Assembly: GCA_938091485.1 (NCBI GenBank)
Contig: CALKMV010000049.1
Location: 1-36,153 of the forward strand
Length of the DNA stretch: 36,153 nt
Direction: 5' to 3'
From: an uncultured Luminiphilus sp.
GTDB lineage: Bacteria; Pseudomonadota; Gammaproteobacteria; Pseudomonadales; Halieaceae
How positions within the stretch are numbered: the first letter of the stretch is position 1; each line of letters starts with the position of its first letter. Position numbers and translations under genes: made by a program. This document shows positions 1 to 10,040 of this stretch, one piece after another. The notes beneath the pieces were generated by a model, which saw only the letters and a program-made list of their open reading frames with translations, was not told the DNA's origin and did no database searches.

Positions 1-153
1 TCCTCGGGTACCGATGCGGACTCTAGCAAGGTGAACGCTGACGATAAGCAATACGATAAGCGCAGTGGCATGGCGACATTTACCATTGCCAAGGGTGGTC
101 TGATGTACGAAGCCACCTTGGGTGGACAGAAGTTTAAGTACGAGCCCCTCTAA
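1..153 (+). CDS. 3' end of a truncated CDS; C-terminus ...SGMATFTIAKGGLMYEATLGGQKFKYEPL, possibly YSC84/SYLF-like lipid-binding protein
   Basis: Open frame 1 from the window edge to TAA at 151-153, followed directly by a terminator; family call is only by resemblance of the tail. Confidence 0.5.
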   Translation, partial: SSGTDADSSKVNADDKQYDKRSGMATFTIAKGGLMYEATLGGQKFKYEPL

Positions 154-175
154 AAGCGGGCAGTGGCTATAGACG

Positions 176-198
176 AGCCGCCTTCGGGCGGCTTTTTA
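176..198 (+). terminator. Rho-independent terminator
   Basis: GCCGCC-TTCG-GGCGGC stem-loop followed by TTTTTATT. Confidence 0.85.
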
Positions 199-344
199 TT
201 GCGTCGCGCTCGGTCACTACGAAAACGCATTGGTCTACATAGCCTGAACCTAGCATGGGCTTCTGTGGGCCACGTTATCTTTCACTGAGGTGAGTCAGCG
301 TAGCTAAGCTGTGATCCGGTTTCGCCTCAGATACTGATTCAAGA

Positions 345-1538
345 TCAGGGTTCCACCACTGAGAAATGTATGTCGACACTGGGTAAGCGGTGAAGCAGGG
401 CGTCCCCCATTGCGCTAGCGGGCGTCCAGATGCCGCCCCCCACAGACAGCTCGTCCTGCGTGAGACACAGACCGGCTTGCGCCAACATCCGAGAGGTTGC
501 GCCGTAGCCAGGGTCGCGTTGGCCCGTCACTTTCACTTTTAGATTGTTGTCGCCGTCAGTGCCATGCGCCCAGAATTCAAAAAAGCCGTTGTTACGGGTT
601 TCCTCACTAGGCCCTTCGCCTGGGTCGGGCAGCACTTTTTTCAGCAGTGCCCGGGTAGGGGAGAAAAAGGTGCCGGCCATGACGGCACCCAGTCCGCCTG
701 CGCTCAGCAGTGCCTTGGTGCGGCTAGCGCAGAGCTGTGATTCGTCGTAGCGAAAGTCGGCGCCATAGGGAAGTCCCGCGAGCGCATGGGACCTTCTGAC
801 CACTTTAGTGTTGATCGCCGCCATCACGAATGGGCCGGTCCAAGATTCAAAGTTATCGTCCCAGGCGATTCCGGCCTGATCCGGGCCATCCAGGCCTTTG
901 GCTGTGCCCGCTGGATAGAGCGCGTAGGGGTCCATGATGCGCTCTTTAATGTCAGGGTCTTTCGAGGCTTGTTCCGCCACGTACATAAGACTCGCCACGG
1001 TCCCGCCACTGACCCCACCCGCTGCGCGACCCATGCGGCCAGCAATCTGCTTGGCGTAGTGTCCATAACGCTCTATGAACTGCTTCTGAAGAAAGTACAC
1101 CGAAAGATCTGAGGGGATGGAGTCAAAGCCGCAGCAGTGAACCAGTCGTGCGCCGCTTGCTTTGGCGATGGGGTCGATACGCTCATACACCTCGGCCATC
1201 CACTGTGCTTCACCCGTTAGGTCGCAGTAGTGGGTTCCTTCGCGGGCGCAGGCTTCCAGCACGGGCGTGCCGAACTTTGCGTAGGGTCCGACGGTACTGA
1301 TAAGTGTCGTGGTCTTCGCGGCCATCGCCGCGAGTGAGGCGGAGTCAGCGCTGTCGGCGATAACAATCGATAGTTCCGGTTGATTCAGTTCGCGGCGCAA
1401 AGCCTCGAGTTTTTGCTGATTACGCCCTGCGATGGCCCACGTCACATCCGGGTGCGCTTCAATCAGATAGGCCGCGACCAGCTTTCCGGTAAACCCTGAC
1501 GCGCCGTAAAGCACGATATCAAACTGCCGATCAGCCAT
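345..1538 (-). CDS. Saccharopine dehydrogenase NADP-binding family / trans-acting enoyl reductase-like protein
   Basis: 397 aa; N-terminal Rossmann motif DIVLYGASGFTGKLVAAYL and HCCGFDSIPSDL motif typical of the family. Confidence 0.85.
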   Translation of the reverse strand: MADRQFDIVLYGASGFTGKLVAAYLIEAHPDVTWAIAGRNQQKLEALRRELNQPELSIVIADSADSASLAAMAAKTTTLISTVGPYAKFGTPVLEACAREGTHYCDLTGEAQWMAEVYERIDPIAKASGARLVHCCGFDSIPSDLSVYFLQKQFIERYGHYAKQIAGRMGRAAGGVSGGTVASLMYVAEQASKDPDIKERIMDPYALYPAGTAKGLDGPDQAGIAWDDNFESWTGPFVMAAINTKVVRRSHALAGLPYGADFRYDESQLCASRTKALLSAGGLGAVMAGTFFSPTRALLKKVLPDPGEGPSEETRNNGFFEFWAHGTDGDNNLKVKVTGQRDPGYGATSRMLAQAGLCLTQDELSVGGGIWTPASAMGDALLHRLPSVDIHFSVVEP

Positions 1539-1954
1539 GGTTGTTCCTTAATTTGTGCGACTCAGAAGGGTAGCAAGTCTATACAGCTATCCGAGGTATT
1601 GAGGCTGGTACTTCTTTGCACATCATTGATTTTGACCCGGTGCTGTCCACCGCGAGGTCTCTCGCTTCAACCCCTGAATGGCAATACTGCGAGACACGAC
1701 ACCTCTGATTATTCTGGCCCTGCGATGATGTCGAATTGGCGGTTTGGGCGCCGACTTTAAGAACCGTTTACGTTGTCAGTGGGTATACCCGTGAGCAGAT
1801 TGCAAAGTTCCGCAGATCAAATGCGACTTATCCCCATGGAGTGGGGGTATCTCTCGCGGTACTATGCGCGGCTTCGAGATTGTCCGCCATGGAAGGTAGT
1901 TGCGACAGCTGTGACGACCGAATACGTTGCTGTCACCGGATCAGGGAGACGAAG

Positions 1955-3163
1955 ATGATTGCCAAATTGCGGCGCGCCGCCACGCCCATTGGAGTAGGAC
2001 TGGCCGGTCTCGCCATCTACGTGCTGTTGCAGGTGACCAAGCCGCAGCCCACCCCCAATATTGAGGCCCCTCGGCCTGTTAGTGTGGAGGTTGCCCCGGC
2101 CATACGCGCCGCCTCTCGGCCAACTGTGGTTGTTTACGGAGAGGTGCGTCCGGCGGTGCGGACTCAACTGGTGGCGCAGGTTGGCGGCAAGATCACGTCG
2201 ATCGCTCCCGACTTCATCGAGGGTGGTCAATTCGGCCCCGGTGATGTCTTGCTGAGCATAGAAGATACTGATTACCGAGCCGCGGTTGATGAGCGGCGTG
2301 CCCGGGTGGCTGCCGCCCAGGTAGATCTTGAGCAGGCGCTGGCTGACGCTGACGTGGCACGCAAGCAACTCGCGGGGCAAAGCAACCCGTCGCCCTTGGC
2401 GCTGAAAAAACCTCAGGTAGCGAGAGCCGAATCTGCTCTGAAGGCGGCACAAACCGCGCTTTCTCTGGCCATGACAAACCTTGAGCGCACGCAAATCAGC
2501 TTGCCATTCACCGGTCGCGTAGAGAGCCAGGCAGCCGATCTCGGCCAATACGTGAATCCCGGTAAGGTGCTGGGTAGCGTATTTGGAACGGATGCTGCGG
2601 AAGTCAGGGTGGCGTTAACGACAAACCAGCTCTCTGCGCTGGGGGTGCCGGTTGGATATATCAGTGGAGAGACCGGCGGTCTGGTGACGACGTTGTCTGC
2701 GTTAATCGGTGGCAGGGTGCATCGTTGGGAGGGACGTCTGACGGGCCTAGATGCCGGGATCGAGGCCGCAACTCGCAGCGTTTATGGCACGGTCAGAATT
2801 GAAGATCCGTATGGCAAGACACACACCGATAGCAGTATGCCGCTCGCGGTGGGTCTTTACGTCGATGCTGAAATTCAGGGGCGGACGATTGTCGATGCCA
2901 TCCAAATTGCTGCTGATGGCCTTCGTGCCGGGGACGAAGTCTTCGTCGTAGACGGAGAGGGCCTGTTGGATGTTCGTCAGGTCGATGTAATCCATCGAAA
3001 TCGCGACATGGTGATGCTGGCCTCCGGGGTCGAAGCCGGAGAGCGAGTGATAGTGTCCGCCATTCGCAACCCCGTTCGTGGCATGCGTCTGGAGGCTGTC
3101 GACAATGGAACCATTGCCGACAGCGTCGGTGATGAAGTGACACCGACCAATAACGAAGCCTGA
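1955..3163 (+). CDS. RND efflux transporter periplasmic adaptor (MFP) subunit
   Basis: MIAKLRR... membrane anchor, biotinyl-lipoyl-like and alpha-hairpin regions; sits 10 bp before an RND permease. ORF track opens at 1736, but ATG at 1955 is the plausible start. Confidence 0.85.
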   Translation: MIAKLRRAATPIGVGLAGLAIYVLLQVTKPQPTPNIEAPRPVSVEVAPAIRAASRPTVVVYGEVRPAVRTQLVAQVGGKITSIAPDFIEGGQFGPGDVLLSIEDTDYRAAVDERRARVAAAQVDLEQALADADVARKQLAGQSNPSPLALKKPQVARAESALKAAQTALSLAMTNLERTQISLPFTGRVESQAADLGQYVNPGKVLGSVFGTDAAEVRVALTTNQLSALGVPVGYISGETGGLVTTLSALIGGRVHRWEGRLTGLDAGIEAATRSVYGTVRIEDPYGKTHTDSSMPLAVGLYVDAEIQGRTIVDAIQIAADGLRAGDEVFVVDGEGLLDVRQVDVIHRNRDMVMLASGVEAGERVIVSAIRNPVRGMRLEAVDNGTIADSVGDEVTPTNNEA

Positions 3164-3173
3164 GACTCGAGAC

Positions 3174-6100
3174 ATGGAAAGTCTGATTCGATGGTGGGTG
3201 CGCAATCCGGTTGCCGCCAACCTCTTGATGTTCATTATTGTCACGGCCGGTTGGCTGGGCCTGCGCGACATTGAAAAAGAAGCGTTTCCTTCCGTCCAGC
3301 CAGACATTGTTCAGGTCGAAGTGATCTGGCCCGGTGCGTCTCCTAAAGAGATGGAGCAGCAGGTTGTACAGCGGGTTGAGGAGGCGCTGAAAAATGTCTC
3401 CAACGTTTACCGTGTCACTTCTCAATCGCGCGAGAGCTTTGGCTCTTTGACTGTTGAGACATACCCAGCGGTTAACCTGAATTCGTTTTTAAACGATGTG
3501 AAAAATGCGGTCGATTCGGTCACATCGTTTCCTCGTGATATCGAAAACCCGCGAGTCAGGCGCTTTGAGTGGCGCCAGGAAATGATTCGCGTTGCCGTCG
3601 CTGGAGAGGTGGGAGAAAAGGCGCTTACCCGGCTGGCAAACAAGCTGCGCAATGAGATGGCAGGGTTGCCCTATATCTCGCAGGTCGATGTGTTTGGCTC
3701 GCGTCGTGAAGAGGTGACGATAGAACTTTCAGAGCGCGGGTTGAGGAATTACGGGCTAAGCTTCTCGGATGTGGCGGCTGCCATTCGTCGAGACTCCATG
3801 AATGTCTCGGTTGGTGAGGTGCGAACCCGGACAGGGGACGTGCAGCTCCGGGCCCAAAACCTTGCTGATAATCAAACGGACTTTGAGCAAATTGTCATCC
3901 GCCAAACGGCAGACGGAGGAACAGTGCGTGTCGCAGACGTGGCGACCGTGATCGATGGCTTTGAGCAAAACGAAATTCTGGCGACTTTGAATGGCAAGCC
4001 AGCTGTGCTGCTGCAGGCGATGTCGACAGATGATATGCAGGTGGTTAAGTCCAGTCAGGCCGTGAGCCAATGGATTGAGCGTACGCAGCCGACGCTGCCT
4101 GTCGGAGTGGAACTCGAGCTGTGGTCTGATATGGCCGACATCTACGAGAACCGCATGGATCTGATTGCCAACTCCTCCATTCTGGGGCTGGTCCTCGTGT
4201 TTATCATCCTGATAGTGACGCTCGAGCCAAAGGTAGCCTTATGGGTTACGGTGGGAATTGGGGTGAGCTTTCTGGGCGCATTTGCCTTACTGCCCGCGAA
4301 TGATGTTTCGCTGAACCTGTTATCGACGTTTGCTTTTCTTCTTGTCCTCGGAATTGTCGTCGATGATGCGATCGTGGTTGGAGAAAGCATTCACCACCAT
4401 GTCCACCAGCGCGGATTGAAGGCTGAAGAGGCCGCTATCGCTGGCGCCTTCGCCGTGAGTCGTCCGGTAATTTTCGCAGTGCTTACAACGATCGTTGCCT
4501 TTGCGCCTTGGCTTTTTCTGTCAGGGGTCACAGCCCAATTCACCCGCCAGCTTTCAGTGGTGATCTCATTGGCGTTGTTGTTCTCGCTGATCGAAGCCTT
4601 TCTGATCCTGCCGGCGCACCTGCGCAACTTGAAGACCTCGCCGCCAGACTCCAAGTGGATGATTCGTCAGAAGCGGATAGCGGATAGCATCGTGCATTTT
4701 GCAGAGCGCCGGTACCGGCCCTTCCTCGAGCGCTGTTTAAAGCATCGATACACGACCGCAATGGTGTTTTTCTCGCTATTTGTGGTGTCGCTGGGCCTTT
4801 TTACCAGCGGTTGGGTGAAGTTCTTCTTCTCGCCTCAGGTCGAAAGCGAAGAGGTCTATATCAATGTGAGCTTGCCGCCGGGAACGCCTTATAGCCGTTC
4901 GATGGAGGTTTTGGCACAGCTACAGACCGCAGAAAAACAGCTGGCTGAAGAAATTAACGCTGAGGCAAAAGCGGGCCGCGGATCTGGGAAGTTGATAGAG
5001 AGCTGGTATACCCGGGCCCGACGCGGTGATGTGATCGCTATCGTCCAATTGGCACCACCGGATCAGAGAGCGCTCAGTGCCCGAGAGACTGCGGAGCGTT
5101 TTTCTGATCTGGTCGGGGATATTCCTGATGCAGATGAGGTGAAGGTCAACTACAGCTTCAGCGATGGTGAGGCGAGTATCACTTTCCTGTTAAAACACGA
5201 GGACCTCGACACCCTGAACGCGGCGAGCCTTGCTCTTCAGGAGCATCTTGCGAGCTACGATAAAACCTATTTTATTCGCGACGATCAGTTGGGTGCGCTG
5301 CCGGAATTGCGCTTTTATCTGCTGCCGGGCGCAGAGAAATTGGGAATCAGTCTCGGCGATGTATCGAGTCAGGTGCGGCAGGCTTTCTACGGGGAAGAGG
5401 TGCAGCGTCTCCCTCGAGAGAATGGCGATGTCCGCGTGATGGTTCGTTACCCACAGGAAGAGCGGGAGTCGCTGGCAACCTTTGAGGATGTTCGTATACG
5501 TACTCTGGACGGCAGACTCGTTCCGCTGTTGGAGGTCGCTGAGGTGGAAGTGGGGCAGGCGACCAGAAGGATTACACGCCGAAACGGGGATCGCGTCGTG
5601 ACGGTGAACGCCACTGTGGAGCCAGAGTCTCTCGGCGAGATCAATCGTGCGGTGAAGCAGGATTACCTGCCTGAACTGCTCGCCATGTATCCGGGTCTAA
5701 AAGTGCTCAAGGGCGGGTCACAGGAGGCAGAGGCGGAATTCTTCAGTGAAATCGTGGCGCTCTATACCATCGCACTGTTCGTGATCTATGCCCTGATTGC
5801 AGTCGCTTTCCGCTCCTACAGTTTGCCGCTACTCATTATGACCGCCATGCCATTTGGTTTTATGGGGGCTGTTTTTGGTCATTTGATCTTTAATCTGCCA
5901 ATGGCGCTCTTTTCCTACTTTGGCATCGGCGCGGCGGCAGGTGTGGTGGTGAACGATAATCTGGTGCTGATTGATTACGTGCGACGGCTTGAGAGAGAGG
6001 GCATGTCGCCTCCCAAGGCGCTGGTCGCCTCTGCGGTGAGTCGTTTTAGACCGATCTTCTTGACCACCCTCACCACGTTTGTCGGATTGATACCCATCAT

Positions 6101-6305
6101 GGCCGAGCAATCTACCAGCGCTCAATTTCTGAAGCCTGCTGTTCTGTCACTGGCCTTTGGCGTGTTCTTCGCGCTTTTTGTCAGCCTGCTGCTGGTGCCT
6201 GCCATGTATCTTATTGGCTTCGATTGGCGGCAGCGACGTTTGGCTAAAAAGGCGAGAAAGGCAGGTAAAGAATTGGACAGCGGAATGGCGTCTGCGTCCG
6301 CCTGA
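3174..6305 (+). CDS. RND efflux transporter permease (AcrB-family)
   Basis: 1043 aa; WWVRNPVAANLLM N-terminus, GASPKEMEQQV, two TM blocks, FSYFGIGAAAGVVVNDNLVLIDY. Confidence 0.95.
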   Translation: MESLIRWWVRNPVAANLLMFIIVTAGWLGLRDIEKEAFPSVQPDIVQVEVIWPGASPKEMEQQVVQRVEEALKNVSNVYRVTSQSRESFGSLTVETYPAVNLNSFLNDVKNAVDSVTSFPRDIENPRVRRFEWRQEMIRVAVAGEVGEKALTRLANKLRNEMAGLPYISQVDVFGSRREEVTIELSERGLRNYGLSFSDVAAAIRRDSMNVSVGEVRTRTGDVQLRAQNLADNQTDFEQIVIRQTADGGTVRVADVATVIDGFEQNEILATLNGKPAVLLQAMSTDDMQVVKSSQAVSQWIERTQPTLPVGVELELWSDMADIYENRMDLIANSSILGLVLVFIILIVTLEPKVALWVTVGIGVSFLGAFALLPANDVSLNLLSTFAFLLVLGIVVDDAIVVGESIHHHVHQRGLKAEEAAIAGAFAVSRPVIFAVLTTIVAFAPWLFLSGVTAQFTRQLSVVISLALLFSLIEAFLILPAHLRNLKTSPPDSKWMIRQKRIADSIVHFAERRYRPFLERCLKHRYTTAMVFFSLFVVSLGLFTSGWVKFFFSPQVESEEVYINVSLPPGTPYSRSMEVLAQLQTAEKQLAEEINAEAKAGRGSGKLIESWYTRARRGDVIAIVQLAPPDQRALSARETAERFSDLVGDIPDADEVKVNYSFSDGEASITFLLKHEDLDTLNAASLALQEHLASYDKTYFIRDDQLGALPELRFYLLPGAEKLGISLGDVSSQVRQAFYGEEVQRLPRENGDVRVMVRYPQEERESLATFEDVRIRTLDGRLVPLLEVAEVEVGQATRRITRRNGDRVVTVNATVEPESLGEINRAVKQDYLPELLAMYPGLKVLKGGSQEAEAEFFSEIVALYTIALFVIYALIAVAFRSYSLPLLIMTAMPFGFMGAVFGHLIFNLPMALFSYFGIGAAAGVVVNDNLVLIDYVRRLEREGMSPPKALVASAVSRFRPIFLTTLTTFVGLIPIMAEQSTSAQFLKPAVLSLAFGVFFALFVSLLLVPAMYLIGFDWRQRRLAKKARKAGKELDSGMASASA

Positions 6306-6306
6306 T

Positions 6307-7848
6307 CTACTTCACACCGTGCGTCATTCGCTTTAAGACGGGTGCCAGTAGAAACAGTACTGCACCTCCCCCTAGGCCAATGTAGAGCAACTGACTGAAT
6401 AGCGTTGTGTAGCCAGCGAGTGCCTCGACAAGATTCAGGCCGTTTTGGTCAGCGGGCTGTGCGGCGATGGTGGCAATTTGAGCGGCGACATACGAGGAGT
6501 AGGCCGACGCCAGAAACCAGGTGCCCATCATGACTCCGACCACCGATGGCACAGCCAACTTGGTGACTGCTGACAGGCCCACCGGACTCAGGCAAAGCTC
6601 ACCGGTTGTGTGCAGCAGGTAGGCAAGAATCAGCCACCAGGCGGATATCAAGCCGGCCTGATCGGGGAACTGAGCCCCGTATACCAACACGCCAAAGCCC
6701 AGTCCGGCCTGGGCAATCCCTAGAGAAAATTTGACCGTGGTGCTGGGTTCCCATCCTTTTTGGCTCAGCCACACCCATAGTGCGGCGAATAGCGGGGCCA
6801 GACAGAAAATGAAGAAGGAGTTTGCCGCCCCGAACTGGGCCGCTGTCAGCGGAATACCCAACAGGGCCTTGTCGGTGACTCGGTCTGTGTAGAGTGTCAT
6901 CGACCCTGCGCCCTGCTCGAAGAGCGCCCAAAAGATGACGGTGGATAGTGTCAGCACGATGAGCACGAACATGCGGTCTCGTTCCACTTTGCTGCAACGA
7001 AACATCAGAAACCAGCCGAGTCCCGCCAGCACAGACAGTGACAGCACATCAAGCAACGTGCCGACGGCCTCGGTGAGTTGGACTAGCTGCCACACCACGG
7101 CCACCATCGCGAAGCTGCCCAAATAAATGCTGCGCTCAATGGTGAGCCCGGGTACCCCAACTGATCGCGCTAGCTGATCTTGGTTAGCGGGCTCTCCGTG
7201 ACCCAGCAGATATTTTTGCCCCCATTGAAAAACAATCAGGCCCAGAAACATGCCGACACCCGCTGCCCCGAAGCCCCAGGACCAACCGTAGACCTCTCCC
7301 AGCCAGCCGCAGAGTAGGGTGGCACTGAAAGCGCCTATATTGATCCCCATGTAAAAGATGGTGAAGCCCGCGTCACGGCGCGGGTCTCCCTCGGGATAGA
7401 GCTTGCCCACCACCGTGGAGATATTGGGCTTAAGAAATCCGACGCCGACAACAATCAGTGCCAGAGAAAGATAGAAAATAGACAGCGCCTGTTCATCTCT
7501 GAGGATGCCATCACTGGTCTGGCGGGCAGCTTCACCCTCAAAGGCCATCCCCAGGTGGCCGGCTACCAGCAGCAGCCCACCAAAGGTAACGGCTTTGCGC
7601 ATACCAATGAACCGGTCAGCGATAAGCCCGCCTAGAACGGGCATCGCATATACCAGCGATGCATAGCTGCCCAGCACGCCGAGGCCGGCGGTATCGGAAA
7701 ACAGGTGGTATTTGGTGAGATACAGCAGCAGCAGATATTTCATGCCGTAAAAAGAGAATCGCTCCCAGAGCTCTGTGGCAAAGCAGATATAGAGCCCCTT
7801 GGGGTGACCCCATAGATCTCCTGTGACGTCGGCCGGCAGCCTGCTCAT
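6307..7848 (-). CDS. POT/PTR-family proton-dependent peptide MFS transporter
   Basis: LWGHPKGLYICFATELWERFSFYGMKYLLLLYL N-terminal signature of POT family; start chosen at MSRLPAD (ORF extends to 7893). Confidence 0.93.
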   Translation of the reverse strand: MSRLPADVTGDLWGHPKGLYICFATELWERFSFYGMKYLLLLYLTKYHLFSDTAGLGVLGSYASLVYAMPVLGGLIADRFIGMRKAVTFGGLLLVAGHLGMAFEGEAARQTSDGILRDEQALSIFYLSLALIVVGVGFLKPNISTVVGKLYPEGDPRRDAGFTIFYMGINIGAFSATLLCGWLGEVYGWSWGFGAAGVGMFLGLIVFQWGQKYLLGHGEPANQDQLARSVGVPGLTIERSIYLGSFAMVAVVWQLVQLTEAVGTLLDVLSLSVLAGLGWFLMFRCSKVERDRMFVLIVLTLSTVIFWALFEQGAGSMTLYTDRVTDKALLGIPLTAAQFGAANSFFIFCLAPLFAALWVWLSQKGWEPSTTVKFSLGIAQAGLGFGVLVYGAQFPDQAGLISAWWLILAYLLHTTGELCLSPVGLSAVTKLAVPSVVGVMMGTWFLASAYSSYVAAQIATIAAQPADQNGLNLVEALAGYTTLFSQLLYIGLGGGAVLFLLAPVLKRMTHGVK

Positions 7849-7952
7849 GTCAATGTCCTTTTTGGCGTTAGTCGGGGGGATGCAAGCGGACAACTGAGAC
7901 GTGGTCGGTGGCGATTCATCGGCTCATTCCATCCGCGAGGAGCTGGCTCACG

Positions 7953-8942
7953 TCAGGCGGCTCGGGCCAAGTCCAGCTCGCCAAGGAGCGCAGTCTCCAT
8001 CTCTCCGGGGGCGGTGATGCGCTTGACGCGGTTGAAGAGTGCCGCGGCTTGCGGGTAGTAAACTTTGAGATAAACCAACCATTGTTTGACGGGGTTTACA
8101 GCGTATCGAGCGTCATACAGCTCGCGGTTGCGGTGCAAAAATGCCAGCAGCAGCTCTCGCGTTTCATGCCAGCCGAAGGCGGGTGCGTCTCTCCCTGTGT
8201 AATGAGCGTGAACCGCCGCCCCAAGATCTGGTCGACACAGTGCGCCGCGGGCGAGCATGAAAGCATTGCAGCCGCTGACGGTGCTGCACCGGGAGATATC
8301 GGAGGGGCTCCACAGCTCTCCATTGGCAATGACAGGGTAGGGCAAGCTGTCTCGGGCTCGCCTCAATTGGTGCCAGTGTGCCGGAGGCCGATAGCCCTGT
8401 TGTTTGGTGCGGGCATGGATGGTGATTTCAGTCAGAGCGACGCTCGACAGTGCGTCAAGAATCTCTTGAAACTGTTCATCGCTGTCGTAGCCCAAACGGA
8501 TCTTAGCCGTGACCGGTATTTCGGCGGGGACGCAGTCTCGAACCCGCTGACAAATCGATCTGATCAATGAAGGGGATCGTAACAATGCTGCACCACCTTG
8601 TGACCGGTTGACGGTCTTGGCGGGGCAGCCAAAGTTCAGGTCGATACCCGGCGAGCCCAATTTAGCGGCGCGCAAAGCGTTGGCAGCCATCAGCTCGGGA
8701 TCAGAGCCAAGTAGCTGCAGGTAAACTGGCACACCGGACGGTGTCAGGCCACCCTGTCTCAATTCGGGAGCGTAACGATAAAACACTCGGTTGGGGAGAA
8801 GAGTTTGAGACACGCGCACGAATTCGGTCACGCAGCGCTCGTAGCCTCCGATGGCGGTCAATTGCTCGCGCATAATGGCGTCGACGACGCCTTCCATGGG
8901 CGCGAGGATGAGGCGTGGTTTGCTCTGCTCCGGAGTAATCAT
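7953..8942 (-). CDS. dusC: tRNA-dihydrouridine synthase, DusC type
   Basis: LAPMEGVVDAIMREQLT, GIDLNFGCPAKTVNRSQGGAALL, VTAKIRLGYD motifs. Confidence 0.92.
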   Translation of the reverse strand: MITPEQSKPRLILAPMEGVVDAIMREQLTAIGGYERCVTEFVRVSQTLLPNRVFYRYAPELRQGGLTPSGVPVYLQLLGSDPELMAANALRAAKLGSPGIDLNFGCPAKTVNRSQGGAALLRSPSLIRSICQRVRDCVPAEIPVTAKIRLGYDSDEQFQEILDALSSVALTEITIHARTKQQGYRPPAHWHQLRRARDSLPYPVIANGELWSPSDISRCSTVSGCNAFMLARGALCRPDLGAAVHAHYTGRDAPAFGWHETRELLLAFLHRNRELYDARYAVNPVKQWLVYLKVYYPQAAALFNRVKRITAPGEMETALLGELDLARAA

Positions 8943-9075
8943 GGGCGGCAGGGTACCCAGATACCCGACTTTTTAACAGTGGGGGTGTGAACAGTGGGCG
9001 TGACGGATCAGGCTTCCCTTTGTAGACTCAGGTGCTTCTATCACCTCGCCACACCGAGTTGGTTGGCCTAATCAT

Positions 9076-10023
9076 ATGAATCCAAATTACCTAGACTTTG
9101 AGCAGCCCATCGCTGAGCTCGAGATGAAAATTGAAGAGCTGCAGGGAGTGGGTGAGGGTGCCGATCTGAACTTGGGTGACGAGATTGGTCGCCTGCGCGA
9201 GAAATCCACTGCGCTGACAGAAAAGATTTATGCGGATCTGAGCGCTTGGGACATTGTGCGTGTGGCGCGCCACCCGCAACGGCCGTATTCCCTAGACTAC
9301 ATCCCTGAAATCTTTACTGAATTCGATGAACTGCACGGTGATCGCCATTTTGCAGACGACAAAGCGATCGTGGGCGGCGTCGCGCGCCTCGATGGGCGCC
9401 CAGTGATGGTGATTGGTCAGGAGAAGGGCCGCGCGGTCAAAGACAAGGTGTACCGGAATTTTGGGATGCCAAAACCCGAGGGATATCGCAAGGCGATGCG
9501 TTTGATGGAAATGGCCGAGCGTTTCAAAATACCGGTGATCACGCTCATCGATACGCCCGGGGCGTATCCTGGGATCGATTCGGAAGAGCGCGGCATTTCA
9601 GAGGCGATTGCGCAAAATCTGGCGGTGATGTCCCGGCTCAAAACGCCGATGGTTTGTATTGTCATCGGTGAGGGATCCTCAGGCGGCGCGCTGGGCATTG
9701 GCGTGGGAGATCATTTGGCGATGTTGCAATACGCCACCTATTTTGTGATCTCCCCCGAGGGTTGCGCCAACATTATCTGGAAGAGCTCGGAGTTCGCGCC
9801 TGACGCGGCAGCGGCTATGGGTGTCACATCTTCCAAGCTGGAGGAGCTTGGCATCGTGGATGCTACGATCCCCGAGCCACTTGGTGGCGCGCACCGCGAT
9901 CCAGTAGAGATGGCCAGTCGGTTGAAGGCTCACCTGTTGGACCAAGTGGAGCGGCTCGCTGCGATGGATACGGATACCATGCTTGAGGCGCGCTACCGAA
10001 GGCTGATGTCCTACGGCAACTGA
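9076..10023 (+). CDS. accA: Acetyl-CoA carboxylase carboxyltransferase subunit alpha
   Basis: Full-length Acc[23 protein letters not shown]..., [16 protein letters not shown]. Confidence 0.98.
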   Translation: MNPNYLDFEQPIAELEMKIEELQGVGEGADLNLGDEIGRLREKSTALTEKIYADLSAWDIVRVARHPQRPYSLDYIPEIFTEFDELHGDRHFADDKAIVGGVARLDGRPVMVIGQEKGRAVKDKVYRNFGMPKPEGYRKAMRLMEMAERFKIPVITLIDTPGAYPGIDSEERGISEAIAQNLAVMSRLKTPMVCIVIGEGSSGGALGIGVGDHLAMLQYATYFVISPEGCANIIWKSSEFAPDAAAAMGVTSSKLEELGIVDATIPEPLGGAHRDPVEMASRLKAHLLDQVERLAAMDTDTMLEARYRRLMSYGN

Positions 10024-10040
10024 GATTCGGTGCACGCGTT

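Noticed and set aside
1736-1954. N-terminal 73-aa extension of the RND adaptor ORF
   Set aside because: Composition is atypical and the membrane-anchor start MIAKLRRAATPIGVGLAGLAIYVLL at 1955 fits the family.
1862-2548. Long antisense ORFs over the RND, accA, mutS and other core genes in the ORF track
   Set aside because: They lie opposite confidently assigned genes and show no recognisable domain; typical shadow ORFs of GC-rich DNA.
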